NCBI GenBank assembly: GCA_015490755.1
Contig: WFXF01000076.1
Coordinates: 36,251-100,250, forward strand
DNA from: Gammaproteobacteria bacterium
Lineage (GTDB): Bacteria > Pseudomonadota > Gammaproteobacteria > JAADGQ01
Length of the DNA stretch: 64,000 bases
Reading direction: 5' to 3'
Both the position numbers and the translations under genes were made by a program. Below the pieces are notes generated by a model. The model was not told the DNA's origin. It worked only from the letters and a program-made list of their open reading frames with translations, and made no database searches. This document shows, in pieces, positions 1 through 8,221 of this stretch; the first letter of the stretch is position 1; every line of letters starts with the position of its first letter.

Positions 1-66
1 TTTTCCCGAAAAGTCCAATTGCTCATTTTTTACTTATGGCCTATCATGCCCAAGATTCACAATACC

Positions 67-1101
67 TCATAACAAATTGGATACTCTTGATTCAAACGCA
101 GAGGGAGTATTGGAAATATCGTTATGCACTAATACTCGATTAAGTAGAGAGAGGTTAGATTTAGTAGAGTTCCAGCCTTTTTTAGTCGTGCAAGCATAAT
201 CATAAGTTGCCGTTACAAATGATAAACTTCTATCATCAAAATCACCATTAGGATAACAAAATCCCGTAATTTTATTTTCTAACATACTTTCTAGTACAGC
301 TTTAGACTGGACAATTTCATGCTCCAAACCTTTCTCTGACTCAACCATGGTCAAGCGCAGGTGTTGCTGAGTATGAGATGCAAAGCTAACTAAACCTGAC
401 CTCATCATCTCTTTTATTTGTAATAAATTAAGAATATGGGCAGGCTCATTCTCTGTAACTTCCAACTCTATATTTTTGTTTTCATTTAATGTTTCAAGTA
501 TTTTGTATATTTTATCATCAGGCAACATTTTAAGTTGATTGATAAATCCATCAATCATATTTTCATCCAGATTACTTATTTTTTTTTCCGTCAAGCCTAA
601 GTCTGTTAACCACTTTAGATACTCTTTTCCAATGATTGAATATTTTTTTGATTTTAACTGGATCAAGATATCAGTGACCCGCTCCGGCCAAAACTTTTGT
701 GCTGTACCAATCATAGAAGAAACCAGGAATATCGTTGCGGGTACATTTTCTTTTTTTAAAACAGGAAAAGCATACTCGTAATTATCGGCCCACCCATCAT
801 CAAAAGTTAAAGCACACGCTTTTTTAGGAACTGGCTTACCCGCTTTTACTCGTTCAACCCATTCATTCAAATCTATTATTTCAAAGTACTTTTTTAGTAT
901 TTGAATATGCATTTCCAATGTATCAGGCTCTACCCTCATACCAGGCTGCATTTTTTTATATTCTGGATCATTTAAAGGCAATATACGATGGTAGCCTATA
1001 ATCAATAACTGCCCCTTTAAAAATGGCCATTTATGTCGCCCAAAAATGGATGCTATGAGTTGCATGCTTTTCTTTAGTATTTTTTTTACTTCTTTAATCA
1101 A
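67..1101 (-). CDS. Polysaccharide deacetylase family protein
   Basis: This 344-residue NodB-type polysaccharide deacetylase would remove acetyl groups from N-acetylated sugars in the exopolysaccharide or its precursors. The metal and catalytic motif LTFDDGWADNYEYAF lies near residues 98-112, followed by a segment of the form PATIFLVSS. A SHTQQH motif, matching the H-x3-H metal site, lies in the C-terminal third. There is no signal peptide; the N-terminus is basic. The start is a TTG at 1101 with an AGG-rich ribosome site about 8 bases upstream; an in-frame ATG at residue 13 is an alternative. It is the last gene seen of the minus-strand polysaccharide run and lies 25 bases after the pyruvyltransferase gene. 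The family is secure; the substrate is not known. Confidence 0.85.
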   Translation of the reverse strand: MIKEVKKILKKSMQLIASIFGRHKWPFLKGQLLIIGYHRILPLNDPEYKKMQPGMRVEPDTLEMHIQILKKYFEIIDLNEWVERVKAGKPVPKKACALTFDDGWADNYEYAFPVLKKENVPATIFLVSSMIGTAQKFWPERVTDILIQLKSKKYSIIGKEYLKWLTDLGLTEKKISNLDENMIDGFINQLKMLPDDKIYKILETLNENKNIELEVTENEPAHILNLLQIKEMMRSGLVSFASHTQQHLRLTMVESEKGLEHEIVQSKAVLESMLENKITGFCYPNGDFDDRSLSFVTATYDYACTTKKGWNSTKSNLSLLNRVLVHNDISNTPSAFESRVSNLL

Positions 1102-1126
1102 AATAGCAACCTAATTTTTATAAAGT

Positions 1127-1984
1127 CTAAATTTCATTCTGTTTAAATCGATTAACTGCATACTCTATTTTTTCAAGCGCAGTTTTAAATTTATCATCCA
1201 CGCTCAAAGTTGGTTCATTATTAATAGCTATTTTTTTCAGACGCGACTCTAGTAGTGACAAATTAATGGAGGAAAAAGACTTTTTAACAATTTTTTTAAG
1301 GATCGAAAGTGTTGAAATATCTTCTGGGTGCCAAACTCTAGCTAAACCAGTAGACGTATACTCTATATCTAGCGAAGAGCACCAATCTTCCCATTTAAAA
1401 GGAAAATAATCACCAAAGTTAGAATGCACCGCTATCCATGGCACTCTTAAAGCATCAGCGACGATAGCACCATGCATTGCTTCTGCTATAACAATTTCTG
1501 ACTCTTGTATACCTTTCACTACATCTTCGACACTACCTAAAGGATCGATAAGCCTAAAACCTAGGTTTTCACAAACCACCTCCCACCCTTTTCCCATATT
1601 CATCCAATGCGGCATATATGCAAACTTATACTTTTTTTGTACTGCCCTACTAAAAAGTTTGTGCATCAAAATTGCAGGATCAGTCGCCACCAAGCTTTCT
1701 GAAACTCCTAACTTCTTTGCTGATAATTTTCCTCTTAAACAATATATTTCCCAGCCAGATATAATTTCAGGACTAGGCAACTCTCCATACCCCACACCTG
1801 AACCCATAATTATTACTCGTTTTGCTTTGGGTATTCTTTTATTTATTAATGTACCAATACCCACGAAAACTTCATCATCAATATCATCAAATATGCCTGA
1901 AAGATAATTGTTCCAAATAAATAAGTTTAGTTCGTCTCCAAAGTTACTCACCCCTTCAAACCCAGCATAATAATATAATTGCAC
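1127..1984 (-). CDS. Polysaccharide pyruvyl transferase family protein
   Basis: A 285-residue member of the polysaccharide pyruvyl transferase family, which adds pyruvate ketals from phosphoenolpyruvate to sugar residues of bacterial exopolysaccharides. Visible family signatures are the N-terminal YYAGFEGVSNFGDELN near residues 5-20, the glycine-rich GSGVGYG near residue 61, and EAMHGAIVADALRVPWIAV near residues 168-186. The start is GTG at 1984 directly behind a GGGGGGAGGAA purine run, and the N-terminus fits the family. It sits between a glycosyltransferase and a deacetylase, so pyruvylation of the same polymer is likely. The exact acceptor sugar cannot be told from the sequence. Confidence 0.85.
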   Translation of the reverse strand: MQLYYYAGFEGVSNFGDELNLFIWNNYLSGIFDDIDDEVFVGIGTLINKRIPKAKRVIIMGSGVGYGELPSPEIISGWEIYCLRGKLSAKKLGVSESLVATDPAILMHKLFSRAVQKKYKFAYMPHWMNMGKGWEVVCENLGFRLIDPLGSVEDVVKGIQESEIVIAEAMHGAIVADALRVPWIAVHSNFGDYFPFKWEDWCSSLDIEYTSTGLARVWHPEDISTLSILKKIVKKSFSSINLSLLESRLKKIAINNEPTLSVDDKFKTALEKIEYAVNRFKQNEI

Positions 1985-2092
1985 TTCCTCCCCCCTAAAG
2001 TGTATCTTGATATAGAATACAGGTAGATAAGCGCCTAAAGATCGCCATGCCTCCTAATATTCGATTAGGCATATTACGAATTTCCTGTCAAA

Positions 2093-3217
2093 TTAATCTT
2101 TTACACTAGTAATAGATTTTGAAATATGATCTATTTGAAGTTTAACTGAAAAATTTTCTACTGCTCGTTGGCGCGCGGCTACTGAGTAATTGCTTAGTAA
2201 CTGCGCATCACCTAAAATCTTCTTAATTGTTTCTGCGAGTTGAATATAGTCACCAGGACGAACCAACTCACCGGTTTTACCGTCTATTGTTGTTTCAGCC
2301 AAGCCATCCAAATCAGATACAATTAAAGGTAAACCGGAAGCAAGCATTTCTATGCTTGACATAGTAAAGGAGTCCCAACCTGTTGATGCGATAACACCTA
2401 AATCACATGATGCCATTAACTTAGGCATATCACTTCTATAACCAGCAAAAGTTAAATGATTCAGAGCCGTTGAACAACTAACTTCTTCAATATACGTATC
2501 AGCCTCATTTTTTTTATTACCACACAGCACAAAATGAATATCCTCAACTGCATCAATATCAGAAAGATATTTAGTCGCTCGCACTATTGTACGTACACCT
2601 TTCCTTTCTTCCATGTGCCCAGAATAGATAACAACTCTACGGTTGAGTGGTATTTTAAGTATTTTTTTAACATAAGACTTATCTTTGCTTGGTTTATACT
2701 CATTAGTATCTACACCAAGAGGGATGACTTGAGTTAATTTAAATGGCACACCCCTTCCATGCGTAGCCCTTTTTTGCATGGAAAATGATTCAAAAATAAA
2801 CTTATCGGGCGCTGCATTACGACAAACAAACCACTCCGCTCTTTTTGCAAGTAACTTTAAACCAGAGTTTAAACTACTCATACTTGCACCATAGTAAGAA
2901 ACAATATTTTTTACCCCTGCTTTGCGTGCTGCTTTAGCTATTTTTGCTGGATATGGGAGGTCAAAAGCAAGAATACATGTTATGTTTTTTTCGTTAATTA
3001 TTTTAACAATATTCAATGCAGACGTATCTGATTGGTAGTTCAGAGTAAACACATTAGGATTTAGATCAGTAACCTTCCTATAGCTCCAGAAAATATTTTC
3101 TTCTAAAAAACCTGCCTTAATCGCTGCTTTCTCAAATGTAGTTTCCAGCTTTTCTATTGCATAGCCTGTATTTTGATCACAATGAAACATTAGCAGTATG
3201 CTTTTCTTGACAGCCAT
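2093..3217 (-). CDS. Glycosyltransferase, GT4-like (group 1)
   Basis: A 374-residue GT-B fold retaining glycosyltransferase. The C-terminal nucleotide-sugar binding half is clear: VVIYSGHMEERKGV near residue 195, then the EMLASGLPLIVSDLDGLAET segment near residues 290-310, where the E-x7-E motif of GT4 enzymes lies. The N-terminal acceptor domain is less conserved. The start ATG at 3217 has a good ribosome site (GAGGAT). It probably adds one sugar to the lipid-linked repeat unit in the cytoplasm. Upstream is a 500-base region with a mobile repeat and a broken toxin gene, so its original link to the polysaccharide operon has been interrupted and it may need its own promoter. Confidence 0.88.
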   Translation of the reverse strand: MAVKKSILLMFHCDQNTGYAIEKLETTFEKAAIKAGFLEENIFWSYRKVTDLNPNVFTLNYQSDTSALNIVKIINEKNITCILAFDLPYPAKIAKAARKAGVKNIVSYYGASMSSLNSGLKLLAKRAEWFVCRNAAPDKFIFESFSMQKRATHGRGVPFKLTQVIPLGVDTNEYKPSKDKSYVKKILKIPLNRRVVIYSGHMEERKGVRTIVRATKYLSDIDAVEDIHFVLCGNKKNEADTYIEEVSCSTALNHLTFAGYRSDMPKLMASCDLGVIASTGWDSFTMSSIEMLASGLPLIVSDLDGLAETTIDGKTGELVRPGDYIQLAETIKKILGDAQLLSNYSVAARQRAVENFSVKLQIDHISKSITSVKD

Positions 3218-3307
3218 ATATTATTATCCTCACGATTTAATCACTCTTTTATTTACGAATAGACTGTGAATCGTTTCCACCAGGTTTTTTAAGATCCCAG
3301 ATTCAGA

Positions 3308-3474
3308 CTAGGAGGCTGTCCGAGAATGGAAGTCGTAGCGAGGGAAAGCCATTTTGAGGCAGATTTGGTGTAAATTTGAGGCGAATAGTTGTTCTATTTA
3401 ACGAAAATTTACACCAAATCTGCCTCAAAATGGATTTTCCGCAGTAGACTTTTCATTCTCGGACAGGCTCCTAG
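3308..3474. mobile_element. MITE-like element, copy 1, with CTAG target duplications
   Basis: A 159-bp non-coding element (3312-3470) with 17-bp terminal inverted repeats, GAGGCTGTCCGAGAATG at the left and CATTCTCGGACAGGCTC at the right (one mismatch), flanked on both sides by CTAG. The interior holds a perfect 29-bp inverted repeat (3349-3377 with 3405-3433) that would fold as a long hairpin with a 27-base loop. A second copy of identical length lies in opposite orientation at 33622-33788. A 4-bp CTAG duplication fits the YTAR target preference of IS5-family transposases, so mobilisation in trans by such an element is a reasonable inference. No transposase is encoded. Confidence 0.85.
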
Positions 3475-3514
3475 ATATTTATCAAAAATTTCTTGATTGG
3501 TTCAAAGACTCTGC

Positions 3515-3633
3515 AAGTAAATCCCCAACACTCACATTGAATATGAGAAAATATCATTCTAAACCGTGCTTCAGACCTTCCATACAGATCATCAATTGGT
3601 AACATAGGTACATTAATCCCAAGCACCTAATAA
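3515..3633 (-). pseudogene. Duplicated 3' fragment of the deacetylase-phosphatase gene
   Basis: About 119 bases that closely match the 3' end of the neighbouring deacetylase-phosphatase gene (4568-4684), by eye roughly 80 percent identical, in the same orientation. The conceptual product retains VPMLPIDDLYGRSEARFRM, matching VPMLSIDDPYGRAEARFRM in the intact gene. Single-base indels (for example GATTAATG against GATAATG) put it out of frame, so it is dead. Its 5' edge is fused directly to the broken AbiEii-like gene. It is either a relic of a second phosphatase gene or a product of a rearrangement around the AbiE module. Confidence 0.8.
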
Positions 3634-3725
3634 TCTTTTTCAACATAGACCTGCGGCAAACCGATTGTTTCGGCAGTCACGGCGACTAATTCGGCAAAAA
3701 CCTCGCTTTCTTCATGCAATTTCAT
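3627..3725 (-). pseudogene. Truncated AbiEii-like toxin, N-terminal 32 codons
   Basis: Directly downstream of the AbiEi-like gene, sharing a TAATG stop-start overlap, is a reading frame of 32 codons beginning MKLHEESEVFAELV and ending IGLPQVYVEKDY before a TAG. This matches the usual N-terminus of AbiEii nucleotidyltransferase toxins, which continues with a tryptophan after EKDY. The rest of the toxin, including the nucleotidyltransferase motif, is missing; the sequence runs straight into a fragment of a phosphatase gene. The joint TATTAGGTG resembles both the expected TATTGGGTG of the toxin and the TATTAGGTG of the phosphatase gene, suggesting recombination at a few matching bases. Confidence 0.72.
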
Positions 3726-4420
3726 TATCGGATATTCCATTCCTTAGCCATTGGCCACTTTGATTGATCCAGTTTTAGCTTATAGATCGTTGTCGGATTG
3801 AGAGATTGAGCCAAAGAACTCGGTATCGATAGTTTCAAACTTGTAAACAACAAACCAACCAATGCCTTAACTTGAGGACTATAGTAGCTTTGCGCCAATT
3901 TAACTAAACGCCCCTGCTCGCAATCCGATAATTCAGCGATATATCGATGCATTATCTTAAGGGTAAGATTTACATCAGAATCCAGATATTGAAGAAGCTT
4001 AACGTCTTTTTCCTGAATTGGAATACGCGTTACCACTGTTTTAATACGGATCGTGCCAAATTCCTTCTCTTGACGACCGCCATTATATGAAACGATAATA
4101 GTGCGCGGTACTTGAGTTGTAAGCCCTAGCTGATTATAGAGCGACAACCCTGTCACATAACCTCGTAAACGACCATCCTTATACAACATTGAACGGATAA
4201 GCTCATCACCCGAAGGTTTCCTAATACCAAACAATCCCTTCTTCGGGACATAAAATTTACCCTTTGAGAACCGCTCCAACCGCTTATCAGACACCATACG
4301 GCTAATTGCCTTAATCACAGCATTAGGTGATTTAGCATAGCTCGGCAATTCCTGATAGCCAAATATCTGACCAGCAGGCATGGCCTTAACAGTATTTTGA
4401 ATAGTTTGTGCAATATTCAT
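3725..4420 (-). CDS. AbiEi-like antitoxin (DUF6088 type), orphaned
   Basis: A 231-residue protein with an N-terminal winged-helix region (roughly residues 1-60: AQTIQNTVKAMPAGQIFGYQ, then AVIKAISRMVSDKRLERF and GKFYVPKKG), followed by the AbiEi-like body with YVTGLSLYNQLGLTTQVP. AbiEi proteins are the antitoxin and autorepressor half of type IV toxin-antitoxin and phage-exclusion modules. The partner toxin gene starts at its stop codon but is cut to 32 codons, so this antitoxin appears to have no local toxin. It has its own ribosome site (AGGAGA, about 8 bases before ATG). It lies inside the polysaccharide locus and is probably a horizontally acquired, decaying module. Confidence 0.8.
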   Translation of the reverse strand: MNIAQTIQNTVKAMPAGQIFGYQELPSYAKSPNAVIKAISRMVSDKRLERFSKGKFYVPKKGLFGIRKPSGDELIRSMLYKDGRLRGYVTGLSLYNQLGLTTQVPRTIIVSYNGGRQEKEFGTIRIKTVVTRIPIQEKDVKLLQYLDSDVNLTLKIMHRYIAELSDCEQGRLVKLAQSYYSPQVKALVGLLFTSLKLSIPSSLAQSLNPTTIYKLKLDQSKWPMAKEWNIR

Positions 4421-4543
4421 AGGAATCTCCTTGCCTATCAGGGTAGTTCAACGAACAGAACTACACAAGCTTTTACTTCTATAAACATGACTTTTCAAGA
4501 GAACCTAACTTTCCATACTATTACATCGCTTCAGTTGAAATGG

Positions 4544-6136
4544 TCAGACAAGAGTATGATATGCCTTAAGTAAATTCTCTACACTCACCTGAATATGAGA
4601 AAACACCATTCTAAACCGCGCTTCAGCTCTCCCATATGGGTCATCAATCGACAACATAGGCACATTATCCCAAGCACCTAATAACGTTGTTTGGCAATTT
4701 GCTTTTTTCGTCATTTTAGCCATTCGATCCAAATGAGTTGGCTCCATTGTGACAAGTAAGTCCGTATCGAATAACGCCACCTCTTTAAGCTTCGTAGAAC
4801 ACAAGTGGTCCATATTATAGCCAAACTCTTTTGCTATTTTTCTTGCCACAGGATCTGGCTGATCGACCCCAGATGCTTCTATACCTGCTGAAATAACTGA
4901 AATATCCAGTTCATTTGATAACGCTATAATTTCTGCAAAAGGGCTCCTGCAAATATTACCGACGCACACAAAAATGATTCTATTTATTCGATCAAATGCC
5001 AGCTCTTTTGATTGCTTCAAATAACGACGTTCGGTAAAGTTTTCAACTGCTTTCAAAGCGGCAGTTCGTCGAATTCCATATGCAGTTACAAATGTATGCC
5101 TTAACTTATCTGCATTAGAACGGTCTGCTATATAATCAATTTTAGTAATAATTTTTTCTTGAACAAAACGATCATTTGGCATCCCTAGCCGTGGCAAAAT
5201 CAATGGTTCATCGCTATTACGATCAAGGTCATTAAGAGAAAGGTACGTGCTATTCGTTGTGAAAGCGAGCTGAATTCCGTTTTCACGTAATATCTTAAAA
5301 TGGCTTTGATTGTAATCGCCTTGCTGACCATTTGGATAAACAAATATAGGAAGTGAATTAATGTGTTTATTTATCTCTTTAATTGAGCCTTGAATCTCTT
5401 CTTTGGCACGTTCATTTGTTAAATTAGATAAGATGAAGTGACTCTTGGTATGAGGAATAAAATTCACACCATCACCCTCTAACCGTTTTACATCATTCCA
5501 ACTGCAAGACCGATAGTTATCCGGTGCATTTTCTGGCAAATAAATATTTAATTTTTCTTCAAGTAGCTTGATACTTTCATACACTTGTTCTTCAGATTGT
5601 TTTTTTAGACTTTCACGAACAGCCCTCATAGTTGATAACCTACTTTCATCATTAGTAATATCAAATGTACTATTGATATTACTAATAGAAATTTCTGGCA
5701 ACTCTTTTTCAGTTGTTGTTTCAAATAAGTAACGTACTTTTGCATCCCACGGCCAACTATTACCTGAAACAAAATCTGTTATCAGAGCCACAGAAACAGG
5801 ACAATTATTCTCCTGAAATACCGGCACACCTTTTTCAATCTGATCAAGATAGCCATCATCCATCATAAAAATAAACCTGTTTTTTATGACTCCATAAGGC
5901 CTTTTAATTTGCTGGAAAAGATCATCCATTCCCATGGGGGTGTAACCATATTTCTTTAAACTTTTAAGAAATAAATCTATTGCTTTTATAGAAGTTCCAT
6001 CTATTCCCCGACCTTTATCTTCTATTCGATGAAGCATAAAAACAGGAATCACTCCTTCGCTCATTCTTTGAAGAAAGGATCTTGCTGGTTTGCGACTGAC
6101 AATAGAAATCGGGATTTTTTTTAGTATAAAATTCAC
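4544..6136 (-). CDS. Polysaccharide deacetylase fused to low-molecular-weight tyrosine phosphatase
   Basis: A 530-residue two-domain protein. Residues 1-340 form a NodB-type deacetylase with FMLHRIED near 33, the MMDDGYLDQI metal motif near 91-100 and HTKSHF near 229. Residues about 385-530 form a complete low-molecular-weight protein tyrosine phosphatase: the P-loop VCVGNICRS near 390-398, with the nucleophilic Cys and the Arg of CX5R, and the general-acid loop DDPYG near 505. Such phosphatases (Wzb type) normally dephosphorylate the capsule tyrosine autokinase; here the kinase gene lies about 4.6 kb upstream in the same run. The start is GTG at 6136, 8 bases after the upstream stop. No frameshift separates the domains, so the fusion looks real. 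Confidence 0.9.
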   Translation of the reverse strand: MNFILKKIPISIVSRKPARSFLQRMSEGVIPVFMLHRIEDKGRGIDGTSIKAIDLFLKSLKKYGYTPMGMDDLFQQIKRPYGVIKNRFIFMMDDGYLDQIEKGVPVFQENNCPVSVALITDFVSGNSWPWDAKVRYLFETTTEKELPEISISNINSTFDITNDESRLSTMRAVRESLKKQSEEQVYESIKLLEEKLNIYLPENAPDNYRSCSWNDVKRLEGDGVNFIPHTKSHFILSNLTNERAKEEIQGSIKEINKHINSLPIFVYPNGQQGDYNQSHFKILRENGIQLAFTTNSTYLSLNDLDRNSDEPLILPRLGMPNDRFVQEKIITKIDYIADRSNADKLRHTFVTAYGIRRTAALKAVENFTERRYLKQSKELAFDRINRIIFVCVGNICRSPFAEIIALSNELDISVISAGIEASGVDQPDPVARKIAKEFGYNMDHLCSTKLKEVALFDTDLLVTMEPTHLDRMAKMTKKANCQTTLLGAWDNVPMLSIDDPYGRAEARFRMVFSHIQVSVENLLKAYHTLV

Positions 6137-6144
6137 TTATTTAA

Positions 6145-7017
6145 TTATAACGAGTAATGTGAAAACGACTTTCCTGGACCATCAAAAAGAAACACTTCAT
6201 CCATTCGCCCCCATTGAAAGTCCCTTAATAATTTGTCTAAACGCTGCTCTGTTTTTTCCAGATTCAAATAGTGCCTAAAACGTGTTCTGGCATCCAGCTC
6301 TTTCTGCCTTGGCTGGTCAGGCTCTATTTCCCAGGGATGCAAATAAAACACTCCTGGCGCATGATCCTTTTGATTCACACGCTTGATCAACCAACGTGAT
6401 ACAGGGTATGGAAGTAACCTGAAAAAACCACCCCCACCACCTGGGAAATTATGCCCAAGCATATGAACCGTTGTGATCGGAATCTCTAATAACTTTTTAT
6501 TTTCTTTTGGGTAAAATGCAAAACGAGGCGCATGGGGAATTCCATATAAATCATGTTTTACCGGATAGATACTGGAGCTATATTCGTAACCTACCTCTTC
6601 TAAAACATCTAACGCCCATAGGTTTGATTCCACAATAGAGTAGCTGGTTGCCCGGTAACCTCGTACTGCACACCCCCCCAGATCTTCCAACATTTTTTTT
6701 GTACATTGAACATCTTCACGAAATTCATAGGGTTGCTGCATTGTAGCCCGAACATGGCTGTAGCCATGGCTCGCCAACTCGTGCCCATCAGCAACAATAC
6801 GATGAACAATCGCTGGATAACGCTCAGCAACCCAACCCAAAACGAAGAAAGTTGCTTTAACATTGTGTGCATCAAACAGATCCAGAATACGATGGCTGTT
6901 TTTTTCTACCTGACAAGGTAACTGATCCCAATCTTCACGCTTTATATATTTTTCAAAAGCAGAGACGTGAAAATAGTCTTCCACGTCAATGGTCATCGCA
7001 TTGATTACTTCTTTCAT
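6145..7017 (-). CDS. XrtA-associated polysaccharide deacetylase (DUF3473)
   Basis: A 290-residue deacetylase of the subgroup found with exosortase A loci. The N-terminal motif TIDVEDYFHVSAFE (residues about 9-22) is characteristic, with ATFFVLGWVAERYP and GHELASHGYSH following as the metal-binding and catalytic segments, and FYLHPWEI marking the C-terminal DUF3473 extension. It probably deacetylates the exopolysaccharide or its repeat unit. It follows the UDP-GlcNAc 2-epimerase gene by 33 bases and precedes the deacetylase-phosphatase fusion by 8 bases, consistent with one operon. Length and motif order are normal for the family. Confidence 0.92.
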   Translation of the reverse strand: MKEVINAMTIDVEDYFHVSAFEKYIKREDWDQLPCQVEKNSHRILDLFDAHNVKATFFVLGWVAERYPAIVHRIVADGHELASHGYSHVRATMQQPYEFREDVQCTKKMLEDLGGCAVRGYRATSYSIVESNLWALDVLEEVGYEYSSSIYPVKHDLYGIPHAPRFAFYPKENKKLLEIPITTVHMLGHNFPGGGGGFFRLLPYPVSRWLIKRVNQKDHAPGVFYLHPWEIEPDQPRQKELDARTRFRHYLNLEKTEQRLDKLLRDFQWGRMDEVFLFDGPGKSFSHYSL

Positions 7018-7050
7018 TACAACTCAACTACATAAAAAGAGTCTGTTAGA

Positions 7051-8184
7051 TTATGTTCGCTCAACAAACTCTTTAATTATTTCAGCAATCCGCAATGCTG
7101 CTTTTCCATCCCAATACTCTGGAACACGCCCTGTTTTTCCACCTGTCACAAAAATATCGTTAACAGCTGCAATAACCTTGTCATGATCAGAACCCACAAC
7201 CACATTGGTTCCCTCTTCTACCGTAATCGGTCTCTCGGTATTTTCCCGAAGAGTGACACAAGGAACACCCAGTGCCGTTGTCTCTTCTTGTATCCCGCCA
7301 GAATCAGATAAAACAACTCGTGCTTTTGACATTAGACCCAGCATATCCAGATAACCCAATGGTGGCAGCTGGATGATGCGCTTTGAATTAATTAGGTTGT
7401 CATAAGAAAATTCTTTTATACAACTCAAGGTACGAGGGTGAACAGGAAAGATAATAGGTAGTTTCTTGCTGATTTCAGCCACAGTATTCAGTAAACTTTC
7501 AAGAATAACGGGGTCATCAACATTTGAAGGGCGATGCAGTGTGAGTACAGCATAACCTGTTTCACTCTCTAAGACAGTCGATCTGTTATCAATTTTTTCC
7601 AGTATTTTATCCAGAGCAGTGGCTTGCGGTAGATTGCGCATGAGAGTGTCAATCATGACATTGCCTGTGAAATGAATGCGTGAACAATCAATCCCTTCAC
7701 GCTTCAAATTATCTGTTGCGCTTCGTTCAGTAATAAATAACAGGTCAGAAAGTTGATCCGTCAATACACGGTTAATCTCTTCCGGCATGGTTCGGTCATA
7801 ACTGCGTAACCCCGCTTCGACATGAATCACCGGCACACCTTTTTTTGCCGCAACCAAAGCACAAGCAACCGTTGAGTTCACATCGCCGACTACTAATACA
7901 GCTGCCAGACCTTTTTCATCATCAATGAGTGGCTCGAAGCGCCTCATCACTTCTGCGGTCTGTACTGCGTGACTTCCTGAACCAACTTCCAGATCAACAT
8001 CCGGTGTGGGAATACCCAGCTGCTCAAAAAACTGTAAATTCATAGCTACATCATAGTGCTGCCCAGTATGCAAAAGCTTGGCATGCAAACCTGTCGTCGC
8101 CTTAAGAGCTGCTATAATGGGCGCAATTTTCATAAAATTCGGGCGCGCACCCACAATACATAAAATTGTTTTACTATTTTTCAC
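7051..8184 (-). CDS. wecB: UDP-N-acetylglucosamine 2-epimerase (non-hydrolysing)
   Basis: A 377-residue WecB-type enzyme that interconverts UDP-GlcNAc and UDP-ManNAc in the cytoplasm, providing ManNAc-type sugar for surface polysaccharide. Family motifs are present: VGARPNFMKIAPI at the N-terminus, HTGQHYD, VVGDVNSTVAC, HVEAGLRSYDRTMPEEINR and LSDSGGIQEE in the C-terminal nucleotide-binding half. The start is GTG at 8184. It lies 37 bases downstream of the XrtA-associated ATPase gene, its usual place in such loci. Together with the UDP-sugar 6-dehydrogenase at 24067 it could supply ManNAcA-type uronic acid, though that product is inferred. Confidence 0.93.
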   Translation of the reverse strand: MKNSKTILCIVGARPNFMKIAPIIAALKATTGLHAKLLHTGQHYDVAMNLQFFEQLGIPTPDVDLEVGSGSHAVQTAEVMRRFEPLIDDEKGLAAVLVVGDVNSTVACALVAAKKGVPVIHVEAGLRSYDRTMPEEINRVLTDQLSDLLFITERSATDNLKREGIDCSRIHFTGNVMIDTLMRNLPQATALDKILEKIDNRSTVLESETGYAVLTLHRPSNVDDPVILESLLNTVAEISKKLPIIFPVHPRTLSCIKEFSYDNLINSKRIIQLPPLGYLDMLGLMSKARVVLSDSGGIQEETTALGVPCVTLRENTERPITVEEGTNVVVGSDHDKVIAAVNDIFVTGGKTGRVPEYWDGKAALRIAEIIKEFVERT

Positions 8185-8221
8185 TTAATTTGAGTATCCG
8201 TTCAATTCTATTACGGACTAA

